A DNA stretch of 64,000 nucleotides, from the NCBI RefSeq assembly GCF_024713945.1, contig NW_027461519.1, forward strand, positions 186,001 to 250,000. The letters are read 5' to 3'. Made by a program: the position numbers and the translations under genes. Numbering within the stretch: the stretch's first letter is position 1; every line of letters starts with the position of its first letter. Origin of the DNA: Dermatophagoides farinae. Taxonomy: Eukaryota > Arthropoda > Arachnida > Sarcoptiformes > Pyroglyphidae. A model generated the notes under the pieces. The model did no database searches. It saw only the letters and a list, made by a program, of their open reading frames with translations, and had not been told where the DNA came from. Positions 40,394 through 49,992 of this stretch are shown piece by piece.

Positions 40394-41398
40394 ATGTCAC
40401 AAAGCAAAGCAGATAAGGGGGCTAAGAAAGCCAAGGAGAAAGAGAAGCTTAAGATAATCGAGGACAAGACTTTTGGGTTAAAAAACAAAAACAAATCGAA
40501 AGCTGTTCAAAACTACATTTCTTCATTGAAGGCTCAAGTCTTAGGGACTAAAATCAAGACAAAGGATGAAATCAAAGCCGAGACAACTGAGCAGATGGAA
40601 AAGCGCAAAGAAGAAAAGCAAAAGAAACTTGCTAGCTCGCTGGAAAAAGCACAGAAAGCTATGCAAGCTTTGAACGCTCAAATGGCTAAAGCAAAGGAAG
40701 CCAAAGCTGCTTCTAGTAAAATAGATATTTATAGCGATCCAAGGGACCTTAAGAATCAAACAATGGATTCTTGGACACAGGAAATGCTGGAAGACGTTAT
40801 CAAAAAACGACACGGAGAAAAAGACAATCGCAGCACCACGGTCGTATGCAAGTATTTCCTCGAGGCGCTCGAGAAAAGGCAATATGGTTGGTTCTGGGTA
40901 TGTCCTAACGGCGAGAAGTGCATGTATAGACACGCGCTGCCTCCTGGTTATGTGTTGAAGTCCATAGCCAAAAAGACAGACGAGGAGCCCGAGCCGTTGA
41001 CTTTAGAAGAAGTGATCGAAAATAAACGTTCCATGCTGAAGTCGAACGGAACGCCTGTGACTTTGGAACGCTTTTTGGAGTGGAAGGAAAAGCGTAAGAT
41101 TCAAGCGGCAGAGGAAAAAACTGCACAACCGAGCCAGTTAAAAAACAAACAAATGTCGGGTAGAGCCTTGTTTGAATACAACTCTGACCTTTTCCGCGAT
41201 GACGAAGCAACGAATCGAGAGGATGAAGAGCTTTCCCGGTTGTTACAAGAGGCTAAGAAAGCTCAACAGGAGCTCGAGGAACTGGCTCGTGATGAGGCTG
41301 ACCAACGCGCCAAATCTACCCAAGAAGAGTTCGAAAAAACGATTAAAGTTATATATAATGAAGAGTTACAAACAGTAGACGAAAGTCTCTTGGATTGA
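40394..41398 (+). CDS. ZC3H15/DFRP1 homologue lacking the first CCCH finger
   Basis: 334 residues. The N-terminal region KTFGLKNKNKSKAVQNYI is the family hallmark. The second zinc finger is present: VCKYFLEALEKRQYGWFWVCPNGEKCMYRHALPPGY. The first CCCH finger expected just before it is absent; that region reads as a Lys/Ala-rich helix and a short linker. The C-terminus is acidic and coiled. The family binds and stabilises the DRG1 GTPase in translation. Codon use is GC-richer than nearby genes, suggesting high expression. It ends with TGA. Confidence 0.9.
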   Translation: MSQSKADKGAKKAKEKEKLKIIEDKTFGLKNKNKSKAVQNYISSLKAQVLGTKIKTKDEIKAETTEQMEKRKEEKQKKLASSLEKAQKAMQALNAQMAKAKEAKAASSKIDIYSDPRDLKNQTMDSWTQEMLEDVIKKRHGEKDNRSTTVVCKYFLEALEKRQYGWFWVCPNGEKCMYRHALPPGYVLKSIAKKTDEEPEPLTLEEVIENKRSMLKSNGTPVTLERFLEWKEKRKIQAAEEKTAQPSQLKNKQMSGRALFEYNSDLFRDDEATNREDEELSRLLQEAKKAQQELEELARDEADQRAKSTQEEFEKTIKVIYNEELQTVDESLLD

Positions 41399-41464
41399 AC
41401 GAAAATTTTATTTAAAGCATGTTCTTTTAATAAATAAGTATAATGTTTTGGACGCTTTCCGCGT

Positions 41465-41956
41465 CTAAAACGGTTGGTTGCGGAAACGAGGTTTGCCTCT
41501 GCCTCGAAAACCGAATACAAATGGTCCTCGGCCCCGGGCTGAGTTGAAACCAAATATATTAGCGCGTTTTAACATTACTTTTATTTCTCTGTCTCTAAAT
41601 ATGCTGCCGTGTAGCTCAGTAGCCTTTTGAGCACTTTCAGGTTCAATGAATTCTATGTAAGCGTAACCTTTGGGTTTTCCAGTTATCCTGTCGGACATAA
41701 TTGTTATCCGTCGAATTTTACCGCAACTCGCGAAATGCTTTTCGAGTTCCACCGGCGTGGATCCGTAATCTACGTTACCCACGTAAATACTTCGTTTAAT
41801 TAGTTGCATCTCGGAAGTTTCGTGACTAGAATCGTTTTTCAGGCCATTCTTCTCGGATTCGTCTTGCGATTTGACTGCTACTTCCGCGTCACTCGTGGGG
41901 TTTTCATTTTTTTTGTCATCTGCTATTGAATTATCACATACTTCCCCGGATAACAT
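41465..41956 (-). CDS. Nuclear poly(A)-binding protein (PABPN1/PABP2 type)
   Basis: 163 residues. One RRM spans about residues 54-130, with RNP2 SIYVGNVDY and RNP1 KGYAYIEF, then ELHGSIFRDREIKVMLKR. The C-terminus is an RG- and GF-rich tail (SARGRGPFVFGFRGRGKPRFRNQPF), as in PABPN1/Pab2. Family members bind poly(A) tails in the nucleus and stimulate polyadenylation. The N-terminus is acidic and Ser-rich. It converges with the ZC3H15 homologue 66 bp away. Confidence 0.88.
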   Translation of the reverse strand: MLSGEVCDNSIADDKKNENPTSDAEVAVKSQDESEKNGLKNDSSHETSEMQLIKRSIYVGNVDYGSTPVELEKHFASCGKIRRITIMSDRITGKPKGYAYIEFIEPESAQKATELHGSIFRDREIKVMLKRANIFGFNSARGRGPFVFGFRGRGKPRFRNQPF

Positions 41957-42054
41957 ATCTATAATGCTTTGGAATGCTTAAACTCACTCTTAAAAGGAAT
42001 ATAATAATTTTATAATAATTTCCATTTCATAAAAACTGATAAACTCTGTAATTT

Positions 42055-42855
42055 TTATGAAGATTTTTCAAGATTTTTAGCACTTAAATTTATTAACGCT
42101 TTTAGTAACAGTTGGATTCGCATTTCATTTTTTGTCAAAAGCTTTTTCGCCAAGTTTAACCAGCAATCGAGCTGTTTTTGTTCTGCAATGATTCCATCTT
42201 CGTATGTTTCTATTGGAATGGATAACCGGTCGCTGCCGTTTATAGTGACTAAGTACCCTTTGTTCTTATTGTAGCCGAATATGCCACAGTTTTTTATTCC
42301 GGCTTCTCTACACGATTTTACTAAGCGCATCGCTGCTGAGAAAGAAACACATTGAACTTGTAATAGCAGAGGCTCAAACATTAAAGATGTTTGACATTGA
42401 ATCTTCTCAGACATTTCATCGATTTTCGAACTGATATTCTGTTGTTTGCATACATTTGTTGCAAAATGAGTCGAGTTATTCGCAATTCGGTCTAGCAACT
42501 CACACGTGCTGATGACCTCTTCGGCGTCATGTGCATAAAACACCGTGTAGCCTGAATGCTTTATTTTTTGATTGTAACTGAAATCTTCAGTTTTGACTTG
42601 TCTAAAAACGTGAATTCGGCCGCTACAAGTGCTAGTTGTATAATAATCTTGGTGTGAATTAAGAGTTAAACAGACTACGCTTAATTTTGCATCAACACTT
42701 TCTTTTAAACTTCTATCGATTTTATTGGAATTATTTCCGACTGTCGAGCTGACTAAACCGTTTAAAACCTCGTTTGAATAAATAGAAGCCAGTATTTCTC
42801 GTTTTCGTTTTTGAAATAGTTTTATGTTGATACCGTCATCAGTGTTGCGGTACAT
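42055..42855 (-). CDS. TYW3: tRNA wybutosine-synthesising protein 3
   Basis: 266 residues from the ATG at 42855. The N-terminal region has FQKRKREILAS and a KESVDAKLSVVCLTLNSH segment followed by YYTTSTCSGRIHVF, the TYW3 hallmark. The SAM-binding part includes MFEPLLLQVQCVSFSAAMRLVKSCREAGIKNCGIFGY. The enzyme performs the N4-methylation step of wybutosine synthesis at position 37 of tRNA-Phe. With TRM5 this shows that wybutosine synthesis is at least partly retained. Confidence 0.92.
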   Translation of the reverse strand: MYRNTDDGINIKLFQKRKREILASIYSNEVLNGLVSSTVGNNSNKIDRSLKESVDAKLSVVCLTLNSHQDYYTTSTCSGRIHVFRQVKTEDFSYNQKIKHSGYTVFYAHDAEEVISTCELLDRIANNSTHFATNVCKQQNISSKIDEMSEKIQCQTSLMFEPLLLQVQCVSFSAAMRLVKSCREAGIKNCGIFGYNKNKGYLVTINGSDRLSIPIETYEDGIIAEQKQLDCWLNLAKKLLTKNEMRIQLLLKALINLSAKNLEKSS

Positions 42856-42935
42856 GATTAACCTCAAATAAATATATTTTTTTTAAACGTAGAAATATTT
42901 TGTGCAGTCAAAATTTTTCAATGACTTGTTGTTGA

Positions 42936-43397
42936 TTAATTATTTCGATTTTGTAAAACAAACTTGAAATCATCATATCCGATGTATCCGTCATTGTCCA
43001 AGTCTGCAATTTCCAACAGCTTAACTAGTTGATCATTGCTTATATCAATGCCTACAAAGTCGCTGAGCGCTATCAATTCTTTAGCTCCGATTTTACCTGT
43101 TTCAGATTTGTCAAATAAGTTCCATAAGTAATTGGTTTCATCTTCAGAAAGTTCTTTTTTTTGCAAAATTTTTGTTCCTGACTGAATTAAGTCAGTAAAT
43201 TCGCTATATGTTAAAAAAGTTTTATTAAAATCTTTAATTTTATCTAATATTGGGAAATAATTCACACTGGCTGCTTCAAAATCTTCATTTATTCTTTCAT
43301 TTAGCAACGTAACAATGTCACTTTTATGGATCAGCTTCGTTTTTTGAACGTCAAGGCAATCAAACAATTTATTTATGATCTGAATTGGAATAACCAT
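42936..43397 (-). CDS. EF-hand calcium-binding protein (calmodulin/centrin-like)
   Basis: 153 residues, the size of calmodulin. The fourth EF loop DLDNDGYIGYDD is near canonical, with Asp at positions 1, 3 and 5 and Asp replacing Glu at 12. The third loop, DKSETGKIGAKE, is plausible, while the first two are degenerate (LDVQKTKLI, IKDFNKTFL). It could be a light chain, centrin or calmodulin-like protein; family assignment is uncertain. It is divergent from the small gene at 43576. Confidence 0.82.
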   Translation of the reverse strand: MVIPIQIINKLFDCLDVQKTKLIHKSDIVTLLNERINEDFEAASVNYFPILDKIKDFNKTFLTYSEFTDLIQSGTKILQKKELSEDETNYLWNLFDKSETGKIGAKELIALSDFVGIDISNDQLVKLLEIADLDNDGYIGYDDFKFVLQNRNN

Positions 43398-43575
43398 GAA
43401 ATAAATTAAAAAATATTTATTTATTACGCCCGCGAGTGCCGGAAATTTTATTTTTTTTTAAAAAACTAGACTTTTTGTGAATTAGAACAATTAGCGACTG
43501 TGCTCGTTGGGATCTATTATACAGTATACCAACATAAGACTACTACATCGCTAGCAAACAACCTAAAGCGCTTTG

Positions 43576-43809
43576 ATGAGTCATGTTGTCTCGTCGAATG
43601 ATGAATTGATGCTTCGGTATCGCAAGATGAGTTATATGATGAGACGACTGACTGAGCGTTACAATTATTTTTTTAAATTTGTATTCAAATATGTGGCGGA
43701 ACCCATTACTATATTTTGTGTATCTTTATATAGTCAGTTATTACCGCTAAATCGACAGATTGATTTTCTGGCCCACGCTTTTGTTTTTTTTTCTAATGCT
43801 AAAAGTTGA
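43576..43809 (+). CDS. Possible small protein with one hydrophobic segment
   Basis: A 77-codon frame from the ATG at 43576 that fills the space between a divergent and a convergent neighbour; its stop lies 14 bp from the stop of the opposite gene. The product has a basic N-terminus with several Met and Arg, then a hydrophobic region around AEPITIFCVSLYSQL. Such layout is like small membrane or mitochondrial import subunits, but no family can be claimed. The frame uses more G and C in third positions than random spacer would. Confidence 0.4.
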   Translation: MSHVVSSNDELMLRYRKMSYMMRRLTERYNYFFKFVFKYVAEPITIFCVSLYSQLLPLNRQIDFLAHAFVFFSNAKS

Positions 43810-43823
43810 AAGTCAATCGATAT

Positions 43824-45311
43824 TTATTTTAAATTAGATTTATGAATGATCTTAAATTGTTGTTTATTTATAAAATTATTTTTGGAAATCTGATTTATGT
43901 AGTTTATAGCGACGGAATTGGGTATTCCTGCGTTGACTAAATCGTCTGCTGTGATAGTTTCTTTTTTTTCAGTGTCTAGGTAGTCGAAAAGCTTGTCGAG
44001 TAAATCTTCACAAAGTAAAAAGTTAAATAGCTGTGGGTTTGCGATTAATCGTTCAACGAGAACAGGCAGATTATAAAGTTGAGGGTGGGTTTTGGCGTCT
44101 TGTCGGAACTTTTCAAATATATTAAAAAATTCCGTATAGCAAGGATTGCGCTCGTGAGCACTCGTTGTTTGAGCAATTATGTCATCGGAGCAGTTTTCAA
44201 AAAAACGTACAAGCATCATGACGAGTACTTCGTAGGCCAAATTATTGCGTTTCAACTGATTGGAGTTTTTTATTTCCTGAATCAAATTGTGGTCAACGCA
44301 GTATTCTAAACTAACGAACACAAAGTATTTTTCGAGCGTCGAAGTGAAGAGAAAATACTGAAATGAAATGAAAAGCAGCAGTCCAATTTTGAACATGTTG
44401 CTTTTGTGGAAACTAAAAGCCAGTACGTTATTCAAAACAAGAGCGTTGGAAACAAACTGAATGATCTTGTTGTTGTAGTTGATGTTGTAGAAAGGCAATT
44501 GGTACACTTGGGGATTGACTTCACCCGTTCGTGTATGTATAATGGGTCTGATTCTGTCTAGTACTAGTCTTGGATACGTAGCGTCTTCCGAGGTCTCGTT
44601 GTTATGCGTGGTCAGAGGACTCTCTGACTCAGCTTCAGGATTTCCGCTTTTAGTGGGACGCAAAATTTGAACACAGTACAGGATGACTATGTAATAAACG
44701 GCTATAACCAGCATAGTTATACCAGTTGATGCGATTGGAAAAACAGTGCCCAGTAAAATGAGCAAAACAAAACCAAAGCTGAGTTGGCCGTTGTACACTT
44801 CGCTGAGGTGTTTAATCATTTTTTTCTCCATGTATTCGTCATAAGATATTTCGTAGCTGTCTCCGAACCGTTGTTTCAAATCTAAGGCGAGTTTCCAACG
44901 TTGGTTGTTCATGACGTAAAAAAAAGTCATGATCGAGTGTTGCAGGTAGCAAATCATTATGTAGTAAGTCCATTTAAGTAAGTTGTCGCTGATTTCCATC
45001 AACGGGTTTTCTACGAATTTGTCTGATTCGTGGTTTCGTTGCAACATTGCTCGTTTGGTCTCGATAACCAAGGTGGGTGTGAAGACGCGATCGTTAATCC
45101 GCATAACTAGCCCAGACGAAACCAGCAAAAATACGACTAAACTGAAAAACCCGACAGTGGCCAGAACCCTGGTGACTACGGCAAAAAACTCCTTGTACTT
45201 ATTGAATCTGTGCTTTGTTCTGTGGTGGATTATCTCATAGCAAGCAGTTAGAAAAAAAACTAGCAGCAAAAAACCCCAAATAAGAAGGGGTTTCACATAA
45301 ATGTCGTTCAT
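43824..45311 (-). CDS. Multi-pass membrane protein with a C-terminal EF-hand-like part
   Basis: 495 residues from the ATG at 45311. Hydrophobic segments lie near the N-terminus (two), in the middle (about four) and around residue 300. The last 80 residues contain a calcium-loop-like pattern, LFDYLDTEKKETITADDL, followed by a degenerate second unit. The luminal or cytosolic loops are charged. No family recognised. It is the first of a run of minus-strand genes that extends to 57.6 kb. Confidence 0.65.
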   Translation of the reverse strand: MNDIYVKPLLIWGFLLLVFFLTACYEIIHHRTKHRFNKYKEFFAVVTRVLATVGFFSLVVFLLVSSGLVMRINDRVFTPTLVIETKRAMLQRNHESDKFVENPLMEISDNLLKWTYYIMICYLQHSIMTFFYVMNNQRWKLALDLKQRFGDSYEISYDEYMEKKMIKHLSEVYNGQLSFGFVLLILLGTVFPIASTGITMLVIAVYYIVILYCVQILRPTKSGNPEAESESPLTTHNNETSEDATYPRLVLDRIRPIIHTRTGEVNPQVYQLPFYNINYNNKIIQFVSNALVLNNVLAFSFHKSNMFKIGLLLFISFQYFLFTSTLEKYFVFVSLEYCVDHNLIQEIKNSNQLKRNNLAYEVLVMMLVRFFENCSDDIIAQTTSAHERNPCYTEFFNIFEKFRQDAKTHPQLYNLPVLVERLIANPQLFNFLLCEDLLDKLFDYLDTEKKETITADDLVNAGIPNSVAINYINQISKNNFINKQQFKIIHKSNLK

Positions 45312-45535
45312 CAAGTGGTCACCAAGTGCAGTGTATTATTTCAAAAGAGTCAGAAAAAGAGCTTGAGCATCTGATCATGCGAAATTTGCTTATTAATCAC
45401 AAATAAATAATATAAATGAAATTAAATACTCAAATAATTTGGTTGCGAAATAGGACTACAACGGTCAAATAGCCACAATATAAAAAAGCACGCCTAGCAA
45501 TAAAACAACTATTTTCTGTAAATCTGTAATGACTT

Positions 45536-46198
45536 TTAGTTGGTCTTCTCTTTTCTCGTAACACGGCCAAGAAGTAATCGAACACATAAATCCAGCAGAC
45601 ATCCAATCAAAAAGCAGATGAAATAGGGGTTCACTACATCGTTTACGATGCTGTCACTGGGAATAAAACGTCTGCAGAATGGTATGAAAAAGTTTTCGTA
45701 AATGTTGTATAGAGTAGACTGGACGGTGTTGAGATGGCTGATTTTGCTGATAGCACTGTAAACCCAGTCGCCGTTTCTTATAGCCAACAGTAATCCAAGG
45801 ATGGCGCCACAAATGGAAAAGTAGTGGCGTGAAAAATTTTGGAAAACAGGCGAAGAAATTGTGCTGATTGTGGAAGAAAGTCCAGCAATGAGTTGCAATT
45901 GCTTAAAATCGCGTCTCGATAAAAAAAGTACGAGAAATACGATTCCAAAAGTTCTTATCCAGGCTTTGCTAAGCCCTTGAGTTCGAATCAAGCGATATTT
46001 TCTCGAAATAAAGGACAGTAGGACAACAGCTATAGAGCAGCTCAGCAATAGCTGGATGTTCGAAATGTCTGTACTGTGCTCAACTTGAAGCGGTAAAATT
46101 TTGTGTTTGACAAATAAAATTATTCCATTGGAGAAAAGTAGTACGAGTAAACATCCAATTACTGGAAGGATGTAAGGATTTAGGCTGGAGTTTATCAT
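45536..46198 (-). CDS. Multi-pass membrane protein
   Basis: 220 residues from the ATG at 46198. About five hydrophobic segments are seen, starting with PYILPVIGCLLVLLFSNGII and ending with PYFICFLIGCLLDLCVRLLL, followed by a basic tail, GRVTRKEKTN. An extension upstream to a TTG is possible in frame but unlikely. No family recognised. It lies 221 bp upstream of the previous membrane protein gene. Confidence 0.62.
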   Translation of the reverse strand: MINSSLNPYILPVIGCLLVLLFSNGIILFVKHKILPLQVEHSTDISNIQLLLSCSIAVVLLSFISRKYRLIRTQGLSKAWIRTFGIVFLVLFLSRRDFKQLQLIAGLSSTISTISSPVFQNFSRHYFSICGAILGLLLAIRNGDWVYSAISKISHLNTVQSTLYNIYENFFIPFCRRFIPSDSIVNDVVNPYFICFLIGCLLDLCVRLLLGRVTRKEKTN

Positions 46199-46427
46199 TT
46201 TGAACGTGAAAATAATATTTAATGAATTAGCAATTTCGCGTACGAACGCGAAAATCAAAAATATTTATAAGATGTATGAAAAATTAAACAGTAGCATAAG
46301 ATGTTATATTTTAGGCTTGGTTAGTCTCTGTCTACTGGTCCGTATTGAAAAATAAAATGGTAAAAATGTAAATGAAAATGGGATTAATGCGAATATCTTG
46401 TTGTCTCGTTTGATTTTATTATATTTG

Positions 46428-47636
46428 TTAATAACCAGTGTAGTAATGCACGTTTGATCGATCTGAATAGTGTTGTTGAGTTTTGTTTGCTTTGTACGAA
46501 CCTCCAGAGCGGTGGTATTTCGGCTCTAGGTAATGTCTACCGTTGGGATCGAAAATTAGATCATCGTAAAAATGACTGTTAGGGGCATAGCCAGAATTCT
46601 TTCCGAATTTTACTGACGGTCCAACTTCGGTCTGAACGTCGTCAGACGGTGGATAGTAAGGGGGGCGGCCAAACGCAATATTTTCCGGCGTTAAACCGCC
46701 TTTGTAATACTCTCTAACGTATGGTTTCTCTACTATCTGTTTTCGTTTTATGGTTGGGTAGTAGATAAATTTGTGCGTTTCGCTGGTTCCGGGGTATTGC
46801 TGATTTTTCTTGACCTTTATTTCTTCGACTCGAATCAGTTTGTTTTGGTCGTTATCTATTCTGCCCGCCACGTCGAGTGGGATTGAGGCAATTTTTCCAT
46901 GTTTGGTTTTGTACTGAAAGCTTGGGCCGGATTGTATGTCAGCCTGAACGTCGGTTGTAGATTTTTGCTTACCAATTCTGACAACAGAATCCACCGGAAT
47001 TCCGTTTTTCAATAGAATTCTACTTATTATTTTTTTATCCCAGTCCGATAGCTTGGTCATGTCGATGACGACGTCGTTGCCAGCTTGTCCGACCATGGAT
47101 GGGAAACGAGGTGGCCCGTATACAACGACAGGCAAATTGTGTGGATTATCAGCCGCATAGATCGGCATGTTTGGAGTGGGGCCGGGTTGCGAAGGATAAT
47201 TAACGCCGCCTTGGTAAACGGGGTGGGCTTTATTCAATTGTTTCTGACTAAAGAGGCTTCCTGAGCTGTCGAAAAACGACCTAAAAAATTGTGAAAGCTT
47301 TTGAAAGAACGTCAATCCGTCGTTGTGAGAACCTATACCAAAGACATCCACCAAAAAGTCCTCAGGGTTCAGGATCTGTAGAGCGTTTTTGGAAATATCG
47401 TTTATTGCAGGACCGTTATTAAGTTCAGCACGGGCTGCGGTATCAGCAACCAAGTTCGTCAGGTTTGAATCTGCTGAGCTTAAAAAATTTGATACGCTGA
47501 GATTGGAATTAATTGCTGCGTTTTCAATACTTTCTGCGTAATTTTTACTACCTTCGGAAGCGATGTCGCTGCTCTCAGTTTTACATACTAATAAGACGAG
47601 CTGGAGAATTATTAACTTGTAGCTAATCCTAGACAT
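46428..47636 (-). CDS. Secreted protein with Tyr-, Pro- and Gly-rich C-terminus
   Basis: 402 residues from the ATG at 47636. A signal peptide is evident (MSRISYKLIILQLVLLVCKTESS). The N-terminal third is Ser/Asn-rich, and a segment near DWDKKIISRILLKNGI looks folded. The C-terminal third is basic and rich in Tyr, Pro and Gly (RPPYYPPSDD, HYYTGY), of the type found in extracellular matrix, cyst or oocyst wall proteins. That role is inference. There is no membrane anchor and no cysteine-rich module. Confidence 0.65.
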   Translation of the reverse strand: MSRISYKLIILQLVLLVCKTESSDIASEGSKNYAESIENAAINSNLSVSNFLSSADSNLTNLVADTAARAELNNGPAINDISKNALQILNPEDFLVDVFGIGSHNDGLTFFQKLSQFFRSFFDSSGSLFSQKQLNKAHPVYQGGVNYPSQPGPTPNMPIYAADNPHNLPVVVYGPPRFPSMVGQAGNDVVIDMTKLSDWDKKIISRILLKNGIPVDSVVRIGKQKSTTDVQADIQSGPSFQYKTKHGKIASIPLDVAGRIDNDQNKLIRVEEIKVKKNQQYPGTSETHKFIYYPTIKRKQIVEKPYVREYYKGGLTPENIAFGRPPYYPPSDDVQTEVGPSVKFGKNSGYAPNSHFYDDLIFDPNGRHYLEPKYHRSGGSYKANKTQQHYSDRSNVHYYTGY

Positions 47637-47953
47637 CAATAAATCGTGCTTGCAAATCTAGTACCTCGCGTAGTTTATTTTTTAAAAGGGACTTTTGTTA
47701 AGTTGGAAATTCATTTTGTCCCAGAATAAAGTAAAACTCTAGTCAACAAAACTCTGTGAGAGTGTTTATACATACTATTGCTTTTATATCTGTTGTGATC
47801 AACAGTTGGTCTCGATGCTTTGTAATTTTGAAAAAAAAATGAATATCACTGGTGCTCATAAACAAGGTATAACATTATCGGTTATGAGATAAAAATGCTA
47901 TGAAAAATAAAAATAGCTATTAATTACAAATCAAGATTATAAACGCAAAATGT
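47637..47953. other. Intergenic spacer
   Basis: 317 bp between two minus-strand secreted-protein genes, containing the promoter of the downstream gene. AT-rich, no coding frame or RNA gene noticed. Confidence 0.45.
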
Positions 47954-49219
47954 TCATTTGTAGTGGTAGTTTATGGTTGGTTCAGCTAAAGCAAAGTTTG
48001 ATCCGTTGAATTTGAAACGGTCTGTCTCAGTATGGATAGACTCGTTGATATGAACGAAAGGAGAGTTGGGGTTGTTGACCCGTTTGTATTCTATGTCTGT
48101 GAAATTTTCGATTCCTGCTGTAATAGTTGGAACTATTCTGTTTTGAACTTTAGCCATGCAGTTCATTGGTCGCGCGGCGCAGTAGTCGTCTAATGTGATG
48201 TTGAACACGTAATCGTCTCTTGAAACACGAACTTCTGGAACAGGTACAGGACTAACGACCGGAACAGGTGGTAAAAGAGCTTGCGCTGGTCTAAGTTCAG
48301 TGACCATCGATGGAACAGGGAGTGGAACGTCGACACGTTGTTGGACTATGTCGCCGTAGATGTAGCCAGCTTTCCTGTATATATCTTCGTTAGGTCTGGG
48401 AGTCTCAATAAACGGCGTTCCTACGAACGGTCTTGCAATAGGAGCTTCGTAAACAGAAGGAATTGGCTGAATGAAATCGGGACGGACACGATATTTTCGA
48501 ACTTTCACCTCAGGTGAATACTCTTCAACCGTAACTTTTTTTGGTTTGGGTACCTTGACAGTTCGGTATCTAGTTTTGACCGCAACAGGCCTCACTTTGC
48601 GGTGATGTACGCGTGGAGTGCGTATTAGTGGTTCCGCGCCGATGAAAGGACTATTCACAACTACATCGGGAGTGTATTGAACATTGGTTTTGATCTTCTT
48701 GATCTTTGTCGATGTTTTTACAGGATGAACATGATGTATGTAGTCGTCAGTATAGTGTTTGTTAACGGTCTTAAAAAGTATGGGTTTAACTGGAAAGATT
48801 TCTGGTTTCTCAGCAATTGGAACAGGCACAAGCTCGGGTACTGGTTCTTCCACAATATGAGGCACATAGCGAACTTTGTCTTCCGTTACAATTGACGAAA
48901 CCTTTTCAACAACTGGAACTAACGTGGTTTTTATTGGAGGATTGGGAATAAAAACGGTTGGTTGCCATCCCACGACTGGTTTAGTCACGTAAACGCCGGG
49001 TTTTCTGTAACTACTTAACTGAACTGAATTATTAGAAGAATTGTTCTCGGCGCTAATGTTTTGTCTGTCCTGTTCACGAATGAGTTCTGTTGAGTTGTTG
49101 TCTGTGTTGATCGAGTTAAAAGTTTCCGATAAGATCTCGTTCACAAAAGGCTTTGAGGGTTCTGCAGTGGCAGTGTTCAAGCAACAAATTATAGTGTAGT
49201 AAAATAAACTGTATCTCAT
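47954..49219 (-). CDS. Secreted Val/Pro-rich repetitive protein
   Basis: 421 residues with a signal peptide (MRYSLFYYTIICCLNTATAEP). The body is dominated by charged Val-Pro stretches such as VEEPVPELVPVPIAEKPEIFPVKP, by KKVTVEEYSPEVKVRKYRV, and by repeated PFIGAEPLIRTPR / PFVGTPFIETPR units. This is reminiscent of the EKxxEVPV-type alveolin repeats of alveolate pellicles, but the signal peptide is unlike alveolins, which are cytosolic. A structural extracellular coat or wall protein is possible. Its start is only 51 bp from the stop of the next upstream gene. Confidence 0.65.
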   Translation of the reverse strand: MRYSLFYYTIICCLNTATAEPSKPFVNEILSETFNSINTDNNSTELIREQDRQNISAENNSSNNSVQLSSYRKPGVYVTKPVVGWQPTVFIPNPPIKTTLVPVVEKVSSIVTEDKVRYVPHIVEEPVPELVPVPIAEKPEIFPVKPILFKTVNKHYTDDYIHHVHPVKTSTKIKKIKTNVQYTPDVVVNSPFIGAEPLIRTPRVHHRKVRPVAVKTRYRTVKVPKPKKVTVEEYSPEVKVRKYRVRPDFIQPIPSVYEAPIARPFVGTPFIETPRPNEDIYRKAGYIYGDIVQQRVDVPLPVPSMVTELRPAQALLPPVPVVSPVPVPEVRVSRDDYVFNITLDDYCAARPMNCMAKVQNRIVPTITAGIENFTDIEYKRVNNPNSPFVHINESIHTETDRFKFNGSNFALAEPTINYHYK

Positions 49220-49270
49220 GAGGCTATATTGCTACTGATAAATTCCTAGTTGTCTCTGGAAGAAAAGTTT

Positions 49271-49861
49271 TCAGCGTTTTTCGCTGTCATTCCCAATTTC
49301 AGAATCGTTTTGTACGGTAAACTCCAAACCGTCTGGAAGGGAAATGTTATACATTCGAGTTCTTTTGGGCAACAAACTTTTCTTGTTTATGTTTTCCTGG
49401 CGCTTGAGTTTTTTCATCAGCTTTTTAGGGTATTTTTCAGTAGGATTTATATTGATGGAAACTCTTCTCAGAGCATCGTAATTTCCTTTTTCTGGATCGA
49501 ATTCTTCTTCTCTAGAATTTGCTTTTTCATTTCTGAGAGCTTCTTCTATTATTTTTTTTGATAGGTTTTCTAATAATTCGTCGTATTTTTCTACCGGTTC
49601 CGGTTCAATTAATAAATCAAGCGCATATGTAGGATCCGGCTTTGTTATATACAAAGGGTTTGCGTTATCACAGAACAAATCCAAACATTGCTTGGGCGCG
49701 TAATTTATGTTTGTTGAATAGGCGTTATTGCTGAGATGTAATTGTTCAAATAGAAAACTTACGCTACCATGATCTCTTGAGTTGCGGTAACTACGTTTCG
49801 GGCTATTCTGTCTGCTATAAACGGAGGCACTTTCTGAGAAAAACAAGCCTTTGAAAGCCAT
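49271..49861 (-). CDS. Unknown basic protein
   Basis: 196 residues, charged, without a signal peptide or membrane segment. The middle has an acidic helix (EPEPVEKYDELLENLSKKIIEEAL) and the C-terminal half a basic one (KYPKKLMKKLKRQ). No family recognised. The gene is closely packed between two secreted-protein genes (51 and 131 bp). Confidence 0.55.
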   Translation of the reverse strand: MAFKGLFFSESASVYSRQNSPKRSYRNSRDHGSVSFLFEQLHLSNNAYSTNINYAPKQCLDLFCDNANPLYITKPDPTYALDLLIEPEPVEKYDELLENLSKKIIEEALRNEKANSREEEFDPEKGNYDALRRVSININPTEKYPKKLMKKLKRQENINKKSLLPKRTRMYNISLPDGLEFTVQNDSEIGNDSEKR

Positions 49862-49992
49862 AAAACAAAGCCTAACACAAATTTGTTGGTTTGGACTAGC
49901 ATAGATGTTTATTTGTTATAAAAATTATACTGCAATACACATTAGATCTTGGGACATGACCAAATATCTTATTTGAAAAAATACAGTTATGT

